A stretch of DNA of 64,000 nt from Bryobacterales bacterium (GCA_019261985.1 JAFAQY010000019.1:1-64000); one strand, 5' to 3'; shown: positions 25,696-33,907, counted from the stretch's first letter. Numbers and translations are program-made. Notes: generated by a model not told the origin, from the letters alone.

Positions 25696-26400
25696 ATGAA
25701 AAGATCGGTTCAAATTTCAGTAATTGTATTGACACTATCGCTGTCGGGCTTCGCGCAGCAAAGAGAGAAGAATCCGGGCGGCGCGCCCCCGCCTCGGTCG
25801 CCAGAGGTCGGCGGGGGACACATTCCGGCGCATGGTCCGCAAAGGCAAGCGCAGCAACCCGCGCCGCGCGCGCAGGAGCAGCAAAGGCCGGAGCCACAGC
25901 AGCACGCCAACGTGCCCGAGCAGCGAGGCAACGTCGGCCAGCGGGACAGGGGGCAGGAGCCACAGCAGCGCGCCAATGTGCCGGAGCAGCAGGGCAATGT
26001 CGGGCAGCGGGAGAGGGGGCAGGAGCCGCGCCAAAATTTTCAGGATCAGCCCGGACACCCCAATCGGCCTCACGTAGATGCCAGGACCGATACCTGGGTC
26101 GGGCATAACTATGCTGCGAACGATCCACGTTTTCACCTGGATCGCCCGTTCGAGCACGGTCAATGGACGGGCGGATTCGGGCGCCAATTTCGTCTGGCGG
26201 GCGGCGGCCCGAACCGCTTCTGGTTCAACGGCTGGGCGTTCAGCGTCGCGCCCTTTGACGGCACCTACGTCGACGATTGGGTTTGGAACAGCGACCCCAT
26301 CGTGATCTACGACGATCCCGACCACCCCGGCTGGTACCTGGCGTATAACGCCCGGACTGGGACGTATGTACACGTGATGTATTTAGGTCCGCAGGGGTGA
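25696..26400 (+). CDS. Secreted Pro/Gln-rich repeat protein
   Basis: A 234-residue exported protein. A signal peptide ([20 protein letters not shown]) is followed by a low-complexity Pro/Gln/Arg region (~25-120). That region holds tandem ~22-residue repeats built on ANVPEQ, GNVGQR and RGQEP. A compact aromatic C-terminal domain follows (~125-234; [19 protein letters not shown], then [10 protein letters not shown]), a pattern seen in acidobacterial YXWGXW/RcnB-like secreted proteins. The start follows GGAAGG at 5 bp. The function is unknown and it is likely envelope-associated. Confidence 0.6.
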   Translation: MKRSVQISVIVLTLSLSGFAQQREKNPGGAPPPRSPEVGGGHIPAHGPQRQAQQPAPRAQEQQRPEPQQHANVPEQRGNVGQRDRGQEPQQRANVPEQQGNVGQRERGQEPRQNFQDQPGHPNRPHVDARTDTWVGHNYAANDPRFHLDRPFEHGQWTGGFGRQFRLAGGGPNRFWFNGWAFSVAPFDGTYVDDWVWNSDPIVIYDDPDHPGWYLAYNARTGTYVHVMYLGPQG

Positions 26401-26560
26401 ACCCGTTCTCGTTCTCATCGCGCAAGACTGCGGATGCGTGTGGCTGGATTTGCTCCGGTCGTTAAGCAGTCACGCCGTTTACAACACCTCGGGCCGTCTG
26501 CTTCGAGGGCGCTGGACGGGTCGCGCGGATTAAGGACAAACCGGTTCGCCCGGGTTTGGG

Positions 26561-27520
26561 CTAGGCTTTCAGCCCAGGCACGCCACCTAGCGTTGGCGCT
26601 AGCCGCACGGCGCGCAGAATCGATTCAACCACCGCCTCGGCCGCGGCGATGCCCAACGAATCTATGGGCGCTGTCTCCCGCCCAATGCTGAGGGCGACCG
26701 TGACGTCCCCATCGGACATCGTGTTCACCGGATGGATCGCCCGCGCCACCCCGAGCGAAGCGAATTGCGCCAGCTTTGTCGCTTGAACCTTCGTGAGCAG
26801 CGCATTTGTCGCGACCACAACCAACGAGGTATTCGTTCGCGAAAAGCCCGAAGGCGTGCCGCCCTTCATAATACGAGCGCTATCGGCAAAATCCATCGAG
26901 TTGGGCGCGGTTCTCGCCCCTGCTACGATTTTATTCGTCGCCGGATCTCGCACATCCCCGACGGCGTTGACCGCTGCAAGCGCGGCGACCAGCACGCCCT
27001 TATACTTGCCCTCCAATTCCACTGTCCAGGAACCGATGCCGGACTTCATGGCTTGGCGCATTCCAAGAAGTTTGCCGACGGTGGCGCCGGTGCCTGCCCC
27101 CACCGCTCCTTCCACCACGGCTCGGTTGGTCGCGGCAGCCGCGGCTGCCTCGCCCGATTCGCGCGTTGGGCGGGCGGTGGCTTTGCCGATGCCTAAGTCG
27201 TACAGAATCGCAGCGGGAACCAGCGGGACCTTCGCGGCTCCGGTTTCATAGCCAATTCCGCTATGCTCCAGAAAACGGCGCACGCCACTCGCCGCCTCCA
27301 GGCCGAACGCGCTGCCTCCCGAAAAAACAACGCCATGAATGCGCTCGGTCAGATGTTGCGGATGCAGCAGATCCCATTCCTGCGTTCCAGTCGCCGAGCC
27401 TCGAATGTCGCCGCCGCCCACCGCGCCCGCCTCGCACAAAATGGCGGTGCAGCCGGTCAATCCGTCATAATCGGAAGCATGGCCCACCAAAATTCCAGGA
27501 ATGTCGGTTAGGCCTTTCAT
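26561..27520 (-). CDS. P1 family (DmpA/S58-type) peptidase
   Basis: A 319-residue protein of the self-processing DmpA-like hydrolase family. Conserved blocks are LTDIPGILVGHASD at the start, TGCTAILCEAG, VVFSGGSAFGLEAA, VGAGTGATVGKL and, near the expected autocleavage/nucleophile region, SLVVVATNALLTK. There is no signal peptide, so it is cytoplasmic. The usual nucleophilic Ser after Gly is not obvious at the junction (NTSLVVVATNA), so the exact nucleophile should be assigned by alignment. Confidence 0.85.
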   Translation of the reverse strand: MKGLTDIPGILVGHASDYDGLTGCTAILCEAGAVGGGDIRGSATGTQEWDLLHPQHLTERIHGVVFSGGSAFGLEAASGVRRFLEHSGIGYETGAAKVPLVPAAILYDLGIGKATARPTRESGEAAAAAATNRAVVEGAVGAGTGATVGKLLGMRQAMKSGIGSWTVELEGKYKGVLVAALAAVNAVGDVRDPATNKIVAGARTAPNSMDFADSARIMKGGTPSGFSRTNTSLVVVATNALLTKVQATKLAQFASLGVARAIHPVNTMSDGDVTVALSIGRETAPIDSLGIAAAEAVVESILRAVRLAPTLGGVPGLKA

Positions 27521-27563
27521 AGGCGTCCATCATGTTAGCATCGTCCTTGTCGGGGGACTTTAA

Positions 27564-28322
27564 TTGCTCGATTTCCTAAAACCTCCAGTGGAGGCGTTTC
27601 AGGATTTCTTCTTTCTGAGCGGCCGCGCAATCAAGAATATCTTTCGCAGTCCCCACTACTCGGACGACATCTTCCAGCAGATGGACATCATCGGCGTCGG
27701 TTCTCTGCCCATCGTGATGCTCATCGGGTTATTCAGTGGGGTGGTGATGACCATGCAGATGGCGCGCGCCTTGCAGCAGTATGGCGCTCAGGGCCAGGTG
27801 GGCCAGATTGTATCAATCGCCCTGGTCCGCGAGTTAGGTCCCGTGCTGACCGCCGTCTTGGTCGCCGGCCGTAACGCGAGCGGCATCGCCAGCGAGCTCG
27901 GCTCAATGAAGGTAACCGAACAAATCGACGCGATGCGCGCGCTGGGGACCGATCCCATACAGAAGCTGGTAACGCCCCGCCTTATAGCCACCAGCTTCGT
28001 GTTGCCGCTGCTGACAATCATCGCCGATTTCATCGGGCTGATCGGAGGCGCCGTAATTGCGATCGCGCTGCTGCACATCACGGCCTCGCAATACTGGACC
28101 AGCGCATGGAAGGCGCTGGAATATAACGATTTAGTGCAAGGGCTTCTGAAACCTTTTGTGTTTGCTATCGTCATAGCGCTGGTTGGCTGTTTCTACGGCA
28201 TGCGGACCACGGGCGGCACTCAGGGGGTCGGCCGCGCCACTACCACCGCCGTTGTCGTGGCCTCGGTTTGGATTTTTGTGCTGACGTCGATGATCACCCG
28301 CGTTTTCTTGTACTACAAATGA
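27564..28322 (+). CDS. mlaE: Mla-type ABC transporter permease
   Basis: A 252-residue MlaE/YrbE permease with five to six hydrophobic segments. The family signatures are ALVRELGPVLTAVLVAGR and GSMKVTEQIDAMRALG, plus the final GGTQGVGRATTTAVV block. In MlaFEDB-type systems it forms the transmembrane core that moves phospholipids between inner membrane and periplasm. It starts with TTG behind CGGGGGA at 8 bp. The stop overlaps the mlaF ATG by 4 bp; mlaD and hpnK follow. No mlaB or mlaC gene is present. Confidence 0.92.
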   Translation: MLDFLKPPVEAFQDFFFLSGRAIKNIFRSPHYSDDIFQQMDIIGVGSLPIVMLIGLFSGVVMTMQMARALQQYGAQGQVGQIVSIALVRELGPVLTAVLVAGRNASGIASELGSMKVTEQIDAMRALGTDPIQKLVTPRLIATSFVLPLLTIIADFIGLIGGAVIAIALLHITASQYWTSAWKALEYNDLVQGLLKPFVFAIVIALVGCFYGMRTTGGTQGVGRATTTAVVVASVWIFVLTSMITRVFLYYK

Positions 28323-29167
28323 CCCCGGATTCCTCGGTCGTCCGTTTTGAGGAAGTCAGCCTGCATTTCGGAGCAACGCCAGCCTTGGACGGGGTGTCAT
28401 TTGAAATGGGGGCAGGCGAGACCCGCATTTTGTTCGGAGCAGCGGGCAGCGGGAAGACCACCCTTCTGAAAGTCGCGATGGGGCTGATCCAGCCGGATTC
28501 CGGCCGAGTCTTTCTTTTCGGGCAGGATATTACGCGCCTTTCCGAAAGGCAGATGTTCGATCTCCGCGCGCGCGTGGGCATTTTATTTCAAGAAGGCGGC
28601 CTCTTCGATTCGCTCACCGTCGAAGAAAATGTCGCGTATCCGTTGCTGCATCAGCGCGCGCTTCAAGAACCGCTTGCGCACACGAACGGAGCCACCCGAA
28701 CCGTAGCCGACCGCGTGCAGGAGTCCCTGAACTTCGTAGAGCTTGGCCAAACGCTCGAGAAGTACCCCAGCGAGCTTTCCGGCGGAATGCGGCGGCGCGT
28801 TGGTATTGCTCGCGCGTTGGTGAGCGCTCCCGCTTTGTTGCTCTACGATTCGCCGACCGCCGGACTGGACCCGATTACTGCAAATCACATCGTCGCGCTG
28901 ATTTTGAAAGAACGCGAAGAACGAAACACGGCGACGATTGTGGTAACGCATCGCTACTTAGATGGGCATCTGATCGCGAACTTTCGCTACAATCCGAGCA
29001 GTGGGACTGTCGATCGGGCGTCGCGAGCACCAGGGAAAGCCGGACGCGTGACCACCAAATTCTTTGTTATGAGGGAGGGCCGCTTGGTCTTCCAGGGCTC
29101 GGAGGCGGAGTTGCAGGCCGCGACCGACCCATATGTACGGAAATTTCAGCGCCACGGAAGCGCCTAA
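28319..29167 (+). CDS. mlaF: Mla-type ABC transporter ATPase with Ser in place of catalytic Glu
   Basis: A 282-residue ABC ATPase. Walker A is GAAGSGKTT (40-48), the Q-loop LFQEGG, the signature LSGGM (153-157) and the switch His H211. Walker B reads LLLYDSPTAGLDP: the residue after D177 is S178 where most ABC ATPases have the catalytic Glu. After H211 an unusual ~30-residue insertion precedes the final FFVMREGRLVFQGS strand. Pairing with mlaE and mlaD makes the transport role secure. Whether ATP hydrolysis uses another base is open. Confidence 0.9.
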   Translation: MTPDSSVVRFEEVSLHFGATPALDGVSFEMGAGETRILFGAAGSGKTTLLKVAMGLIQPDSGRVFLFGQDITRLSERQMFDLRARVGILFQEGGLFDSLTVEENVAYPLLHQRALQEPLAHTNGATRTVADRVQESLNFVELGQTLEKYPSELSGGMRRRVGIARALVSAPALLLYDSPTAGLDPITANHIVALILKEREERNTATIVVTHRYLDGHLIANFRYNPSSGTVDRASRAPGKAGRVTTKFFVMREGRLVFQGSEAELQAATDPYVRKFQRHGSA

Positions 29168-29170
29168 AAA

Positions 29171-30268
29171 ATGCCGGCTTCAAGCAAAACGCGTTGGGCA
29201 CAGCTAAGAGTGGGTTTGATGGCGATTGCTGCCTTCATCATCCTTGCCTTCCTGATTTTTTTCATGGTGGGAAATTTGGGAGTTTTCAGGGAGAAAGCTA
29301 ACGTTTACACATTCATGAACGATGCTCAGTCCGTCGACGAGGGGTCGGACGTGCGGCTGAACGGAATTCTTATTGGAAAGATCAACAAAGTTGAGCTGTC
29401 CGGTTCCTCCGATCCTACCCGAGTGATCCGGATCGTGATGGAGGTCGACGACCAATATTTGGGCTCGATTCCGGTCGATTCTCAAGCCGGGGTGGGCGCG
29501 GCAAATATCCTTGGCACGAAGTTCATCAATATCAAAAAAGGCCAGGCGAGAGAGACGATTAAGGCGGGTGCGGAACTGCCGAGTTCCGTCACTCCCGAAT
29601 TACAAGACATTTTTGAACAAAGCTCATCCACGCTCGCGGCGCTTCAGCTCACAATCAAAAAGATAAACGACATCGTCAATACAGTGGAGAGCGGACGGGG
29701 CACGATCGGCGAGTTATTGGTCGACGACACGATGGCTAAGAAGCTGTTAGCGATACTCGACTCGGCTCAGGCAACGATCAACGAGGCCAACCACGTAGTG
29801 GCGTCCCTCAATTCCGACCAAAACAGCATTGGAAGGATTTTGCACGACAATAATGAGCTCTATGGGCAAGTGCATCAGGGCCTGACGAACATCAATGAAA
29901 TCATCGATAAAGTCAACAGCGGCAATGGCACGATCGCCAGGGCGCTGAATGATCCCGCGATTTACGATCAGGCCCGCGATTCCCTGATGCAACTCCACGA
30001 TATTCTGGCGGGGATTCAGGCCGGACAAGGCACGCTTGGGAAGGTCATCAAGAGCGACGAATTGCACGAGCAGGTGAAAGGCACTCTGGCGCAAGTAAAT
30101 ACGCTGCTGGATAAGATCAACAACGGCCAAGGCACGATTTCGCAGCTTCTTAACAATCCGTCGCTTTATGAATCTTTTGATGGAACCACGCGGGAAATGC
30201 AGGGCCTCCTGAAGGACTTCCGCGCCAACCCGAAAAAGTTTTTGCACATAAAGCTGGGGCTGTTCTGA
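29171..30268 (+). CDS. mlaD: MCE-domain lipid-binding protein
   Basis: A 365-residue protein with one N-terminal membrane helix (~13-35) and one MCE domain (~37-115; VDEGSDVRLNGILIGKI, then VGAANILGTKFINIKKG). A long helical C-terminal half is built of about four repeats spaced 45-50 residues. Each has a G-x-GTI(G/A/S)-type turn (GRGTIGELL, GNGTIARAL, GQGTLGKVI, GQGTISQLL) followed by an amphipathic helix. MCE proteins form hexameric rings that carry lipids across the periplasm; the repeats could build an elongated tunnel or coiled coil. It lies 3 bp after mlaF and 2 bp before hpnK. Confidence 0.9.
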   Translation: MPASSKTRWAQLRVGLMAIAAFIILAFLIFFMVGNLGVFREKANVYTFMNDAQSVDEGSDVRLNGILIGKINKVELSGSSDPTRVIRIVMEVDDQYLGSIPVDSQAGVGAANILGTKFINIKKGQARETIKAGAELPSSVTPELQDIFEQSSSTLAALQLTIKKINDIVNTVESGRGTIGELLVDDTMAKKLLAILDSAQATINEANHVVASLNSDQNSIGRILHDNNELYGQVHQGLTNINEIIDKVNSGNGTIARALNDPAIYDQARDSLMQLHDILAGIQAGQGTLGKVIKSDELHEQVKGTLAQVNTLLDKINNGQGTISQLLNNPSLYESFDGTTREMQGLLKDFRANPKKFLHIKLGLF

Positions 30269-30270
30269 AT

Positions 30271-31056
30271 TTGCGCACCTTCGTGGTGAATGCCGACGAC
30301 TTCGGCTTCACAACCGATGTCAATCGGGGCATCATTGAGGCATTCTCGAACGGAATCCTGACCTCAACCACGTTAATGGCTAATGGCGCGGCATTCGCGG
30401 ATGCGGTACGCCGCGCGAAGGAGCACCCGGGCCTGGATATCGGATGTCATTTGGTGCTGGTGGGCCAGCCGCCTTTCCCGCGAACGGTATCGCAACTTAT
30501 TCAAGCGGTAGCGCTAAAACGGATTCGTATTTACGAGGAGTTGTCGGCACAGGTGCGCCGTGTTGTCGATGCGGGATTGAGGCCGACCCATCTCGATACG
30601 CATAAACACACTCATCTGTTGCCTCCCGTGCTCGACGCCGTAGCGAGGATCTCGCAAGAATTTCGCATTCCGTTCGTCCGCCGGCCATTCGACTTTCCAC
30701 TTCAGACGGGAGGCATCGGCTGGAAGACCAGTACAGCTAACCGCGCTTTCGGTCTCATTCGCCGGCATTTTGAAAAAGTACTGCGCGCGCATCACTGCCG
30801 CTTCACCGATCACTTCGCCGGATTCCGGATCACGGGTCATTTCGACGCGGGGTCGCTAGCCGCTTTGATTCGCGCGCTTCCGCCCGGATCGACGGAGTTC
30901 ATGTGCCACCCCGGCTATTGCGACAGTGAGCTGGCGGCTGCGTCCACCCGTCTGAAGGAGAGCCGCGAAGCAGAGCTGCGCGCACTGACTGCCCCCGAGG
31001 TTCGCGCGGCGCTCAGCGAGGCGGCCGTAAGCTTGCGAAGCTTCGCGGAGATTTAG
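30271..31056 (+). CDS. hpnK: Hopanoid deacetylase HpnK (YdjC/ChbG-fold)
   Basis: A 261-residue YdjC/ChbG-family deacetylase. The metal site is visible: NADDFG (D9/D10), H60 (IGCHLVL) and the THLDTHKHTH cluster (107-115). MCHPGYCD near the end is also conserved. This variant matches the hopanoid-associated HpnK type, which removes acetate from BHT-N-acetylglucosamine to give BHT-glucosamine, the HpnJ substrate. It starts with TTG only 2 bp after the mlaD stop, so it is the last gene of the lipid-transport operon. A generic carbohydrate deacetylase is the alternative; the presence of hpnI and hpnJ in the window favours HpnK. Confidence 0.82.
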   Translation: MRTFVVNADDFGFTTDVNRGIIEAFSNGILTSTTLMANGAAFADAVRRAKEHPGLDIGCHLVLVGQPPFPRTVSQLIQAVALKRIRIYEELSAQVRRVVDAGLRPTHLDTHKHTHLLPPVLDAVARISQEFRIPFVRRPFDFPLQTGGIGWKTSTANRAFGLIRRHFEKVLRAHHCRFTDHFAGFRITGHFDAGSLAALIRALPPGSTEFMCHPGYCDSELAAASTRLKESREAELRALTAPEVRAALSEAAVSLRSFAEI

Positions 31057-31169
31057 CACTTAATTAATTCCGCAGGCGGGCTGAAGCCGGGCTGAAGCCC
31101 GCCGCAGCCTCCAGCCCGGCTCCAGCCTGCGCCACAGCGGGCTATGCATAATTTCTGCAATTAAGTGCT
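31055..31169. repeat. 115-bp element with 11-bp terminal inverted repeats and inner GC palindromes
   Basis: AGCACTTAATT (31055-31065) is exactly complementary to AATTAAGTGCT (31159-31169). Inside lie CGCAGGC (31071-31077)/GCCTGCG (31125-31131) and GCGGGCT (31076-31082)/AGCCCGC (31096-31102). It begins in the hpnK stop codon and could form a long branched hairpin after the mla-hpnK operon. It may be a MITE-like or BIME-like insert. Confidence 0.6.
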
Positions 31170-31438
31170 TCGCCCGGTCTCCTCGAGTGTACGGCGCAGC
31201 GTGGGCAGTTGCGCGCCGTCTCTTCCTTGATCGCGATGAGCTTTTCTAGCTTGAGAACGCGAATGCGGAGCCCTTCCCCGATGTCCATCTCGGTCGAGTG
31301 AGGAAGAAGACCCTGATAACTCAAGTTTTGGCGATCGCGCCAAGCAGGTCCAAGGGTCCATAGCGCGTGATCAGATTCAGATGGCCGGAACCCGATAAAT
31401 GTGTGGCCGTGGGCTGTGTCCGCAAGGTTTCGAAGAAA
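31170..31438 (-). pseudogene. Decayed nucleotidyltransferase-like gene
   Basis: Minus-strand frames hold consecutive pieces of one protein. These are QPTATHLSGSGHLNLITRYG continuing to PLDLLGAIAK and a stop, then GEGLRIRVLKLEKLIAIKEE in a second frame, then LPTLRRTLEE in a third. The order and spacing match the C-terminal half of small nucleotidyltransferase-type proteins common in TA-like loci. At least two frameshifts are needed, so it is broken. The small gene at 31439 is its probable former partner. Confidence 0.55.
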
Positions 31439-31600
31439 TCAGCCTGAGGCATTCAGCGCCCGAATCGCGAGAATTCGATTGATTTGCCGTTGACGAAATC
31501 GGAGGCGTTCCGCTGGAGTCAGCGACAAAAACCAGCGGATCAAAGTGAGATCTACACCGTCCTCCGCGTAATCGGTCAGCGGTTCCGTGTTGCCCTGCAT
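31439..31600 (-). CDS. Small hypothetical protein (53 aa) upstream of nucleotidyltransferase relic
   Basis: The frame starts with ATG at 31600 and ends with TGA at 31439. The centre VDLTLIRWFLSLTPAERL followed by an Arg-rich helix is a recognisable small partner of nucleotidyltransferase genes in acidobacteria and planctomycetes (from memory of the pattern, not verified). It lies 12 bp after the stop of the 303-residue gene upstream. It is intact but probably functionless beside the broken partner. Confidence 0.5.
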   Translation of the reverse strand: MQGNTEPLTDYAEDGVDLTLIRWFLSLTPAERLRFRQRQINRILAIRALNASG

Positions 31601-31612
31601 ATTGCATCCCTA

Positions 31613-32524
31613 TTATGCCGTTGTGCAACAGCGCCAATCGTCCAACAAGCTGGTAGCTTCGTCCAGGCACTTCAGCGCCAGAGTGCGCACATCCATGCCG
31701 TAGACTTTGCGAAGCGCGACGTTGGTCGTGCGAGCAAAGCGATTCACAGCGGCGGCAGTGCGGGCGGTTCCGAGATCAAGCACCGCATTGATGAACATGG
31801 ATTCGCGCGCGATAAGGTCGATATACGTTGCGGATTTCTTCTGCACCGCGACTAACACGTCCTTGTACCACATGGGCGCATAGCGGCGCGCCAGAACCGG
31901 CAGTCCTGCGGCGTTCAGCCTGGACTCGATGCCTGCGAGCAGCCTTTGCATGGCGTTGCCGGTCATCTTCCACGTTGAGGCGAGCGTATCCTGACACTCG
32001 GGATAGTCGCTGAGGTCGTAGGCAAAATCAGTCGGTGGCCGCCCATGAAACAAGCGCGCCGTCTGATACACCAGCATGGGATAAGCCTTCTCTCGATCTT
32101 CGTAGCGCGCGTTGTTGGTGAAATACTCCGCTGCAATGGATTGCCGCAGCATGGCCTGGAGCCGCACAGATACGCTCCGCCATACACGGAAGTAGTTGTC
32201 ATCGCGCTCGCGCGGAGCAGTCTTCCATGCGGGATGAAAAAGGGCCAACTGGGCCGCGTGATCCCGCACGGCTCCGGAGACCGGAAGCGAGCAGACGATT
32301 GCGTTGCCGCTGCGCTTCAGCGTGAGGCCGCTGAGAAGTTCTTCACGCCGCCGCCATTCGCGCTTGTCGAAAAACGGAAGCCGGATGCCGATTTCAGCCC
32401 CATCCCCATTTGCCAGTTCCAACACGCGATCCTTAATACGCGAATCGAGCTGATCCGCTCGAAGCAGCGTCCCGGCATCGCAGCCGTCTTCTCTCAACCA
32501 GAACAGCCGGAAGGTACATGACAT
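31613..32524 (-). CDS. Hypothetical protein (303 aa)
   Basis: Not recognised. It is a basic soluble protein with no signal peptide. The first half is mixed alpha/beta with a segment rich in Arg/Lys/Glu (DKREWRRREELLSGLTLKR). The second half is helical with several Arg-rich amphipathic helices. No catalytic motif is evident. An intact 912-bp frame and ordinary codon use support a real gene. It is upstream of the 53-residue gene in the same direction and may be part of the same accessory locus. Confidence 0.6.
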   Translation of the reverse strand: MSCTFRLFWLREDGCDAGTLLRADQLDSRIKDRVLELANGDGAEIGIRLPFFDKREWRRREELLSGLTLKRSGNAIVCSLPVSGAVRDHAAQLALFHPAWKTAPRERDDNYFRVWRSVSVRLQAMLRQSIAAEYFTNNARYEDREKAYPMLVYQTARLFHGRPPTDFAYDLSDYPECQDTLASTWKMTGNAMQRLLAGIESRLNAAGLPVLARRYAPMWYKDVLVAVQKKSATYIDLIARESMFINAVLDLGTARTAAAVNRFARTTNVALRKVYGMDVRTLALKCLDEATSLLDDWRCCTTA

Positions 32525-32744
32525 ATTCCGGGTCGATTGTAGCGCCGTAGATGAAGGGGGGCCGCGAATTTGCGCTCATAAACCTCCTATTCACCATCAG
32601 ATGTGTCTTGCGAAGGCCCTGTGACCGGCCCGCGATAACGGCGCGGTTAATGAGAACTAACGCGCCGGTTCACAAACAACGGACCGGTGTGCGTTTCTGA
32701 TTGAGATTTCATTTACCTACCTATTGGAGCGCGAATTGCCTCAA

Positions 32745-32758
32745 CTGAACGCGTTCAG
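32745..32758. promoter_or_regulatory. Perfect 14-bp palindrome, candidate operator
   Basis: CTGAACGCGTTCAG is fully self-complementary and sits 36 bp upstream of the next start codon, at a place suited to repressor binding. Nothing else is recognised in the 270-bp interval 32525-32794. Confidence 0.35.
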
Positions 32759-32794
32759 ACTAAACGGAAAAAGAGACGCGAAGGAGAACCTACA

Positions 32795-33202
32795 ATGAAA
32801 TCCAAATTGAACATGCTACTGTTAATCGCCGCTGTCACGCTAAGCGCCGCGGCGTATGGACAAACCCGTGTTAACGCGAACGTGCCGTTCGCGTTCACGA
32901 CCTCCGCCGGAGTGCAGCCTGCCGGAGAGTATGTCGTGAGGGGCAATACGATGGGAGATACGGTGATGGTCCTGGAGAACAAGGCTACAGGCCATTCCTG
33001 GATGCTTGGAATCGGCCGGCCCGAAAGTGGTAAGGACAAATCCGCAAAATTGATCTTCCGCTGCGGGATCGAAAGCGGCTGCGCCTTAACGGCGGTATGG
33101 GTTGGCGGCGGCCGTGGATGGGCCTACAAAGCGCCCCAACTGAAGCTCTCGGAGACGGAACGCATCGCGGTCGTTTACTTCGAATCCAAGCAGGCTGAGT
33201 AA
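32795..33202 (+). CDS. Small secreted protein of unknown function
   Basis: A 135-residue exported protein. A signal peptide (LNMLLLIAAVTLSAAAYG) is followed by a beta-rich domain beginning VNANVPFAFTTSAGVQPAGEY, a pattern repeated across acidobacterial genomes as a small periplasmic protein family without known role (recognised by pattern, not searched). Two Cys (RCGIESGC) could form a disulfide. A good Shine-Dalgarno AAGGAG precedes the ATG. It is monocistronic, with a palindromic candidate operator upstream. Confidence 0.65.
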   Translation: MKSKLNMLLLIAAVTLSAAAYGQTRVNANVPFAFTTSAGVQPAGEYVVRGNTMGDTVMVLENKATGHSWMLGIGRPESGKDKSAKLIFRCGIESGCALTAVWVGGGRGWAYKAPQLKLSETERIAVVYFESKQAE

Positions 33203-33372
33203 TTGGAACGGCCAACAATCGGAGGCAAGGCGGGTGGTACAACCGGATCGCCCGCCTTTTTGCATTTAACACTTGTTGCATTTTGCCTCTTGAGATCTCG
33301 CCTCCATGTGTATACATTGTTTGGATGGAGCCTCTCGCGGGCTCCCACGAATTTGTTTTGGAGGCAACCCAC

Positions 33373-33900
33373 ATGCGGAAATTGCTACTAGTGACAACTG
33401 CTTCTTTATGCGCTGCTATTTTGTCCGTACAGCCGGGAATGGCGCAACGCGGCGGAGGAAAGGGCGGGGGAAAGGGAGGCGATAAAGGCGCGCCCGCAGC
33501 CCCGGCGGAACCGCCCCCGGCCGGGCTGGAGTGTTTCGATAACCTGCCCATACCCGACTACCCGCGCGCCGCGCTGCAGGGCAAAATCACCGGTTCGGTG
33601 TGGGAAACGATGGAGGTCGGACAAGGCGGGACGCTCGGCAAGCTGGATACCCAAGTGGTATCCGCTTGGGCGGACGGGCCCAAATTGTTGACCCCGCCTG
33701 CAGAAGCCGCGATTCGGTCCGCGAAGCTGAAGGCCGATTGCGCGGGCAAAAAGGTTCTGGTGGTGTTCCGCTATGAACTGCATGGCGATGCCACGGCCAA
33801 TCCCCAGGTAACGAACAGGAAAGAACCGCCAAATCTGGTTTGGATCGAGAGCCAGCCGGCTACTGCGGCAGGCACAGCCGGCAAAGCCGCAACAAAGTAA
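33373..33900 (+). CDS. Secreted protein with TonB-C-like domain
   Basis: A 175-residue exported protein. A signal peptide (MRKLLLVTTASLCAAIL through GMAQ) is followed by a Gly/Lys-rich linker (RGGGKGGGKGGDKG) and a domain with DYPRAALQGKITGSVWETM. That motif resembles the YPxxAxxxxxxGxV motif of TonB/TonB-like C-terminal domains. There is no membrane anchor as in true TonB. The ATG at 33373 follows GGAGG at 9 bp; the open frame further upstream lacks a signal. Function unproven. Confidence 0.6.
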   Translation: MRKLLLVTTASLCAAILSVQPGMAQRGGGKGGGKGGDKGAPAAPAEPPPAGLECFDNLPIPDYPRAALQGKITGSVWETMEVGQGGTLGKLDTQVVSAWADGPKLLTPPAEAAIRSAKLKADCAGKKVLVVFRYELHGDATANPQVTNRKEPPNLVWIESQPATAAGTAGKAATK

Positions 33901-33907
33901 ACGCTGG

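Noticed and set aside
25830-26040. Possible CRISPR-like array
   Set aside because: The repeats are in-frame coding units of a Pro/Gln-rich protein with no unique spacers of constant length.
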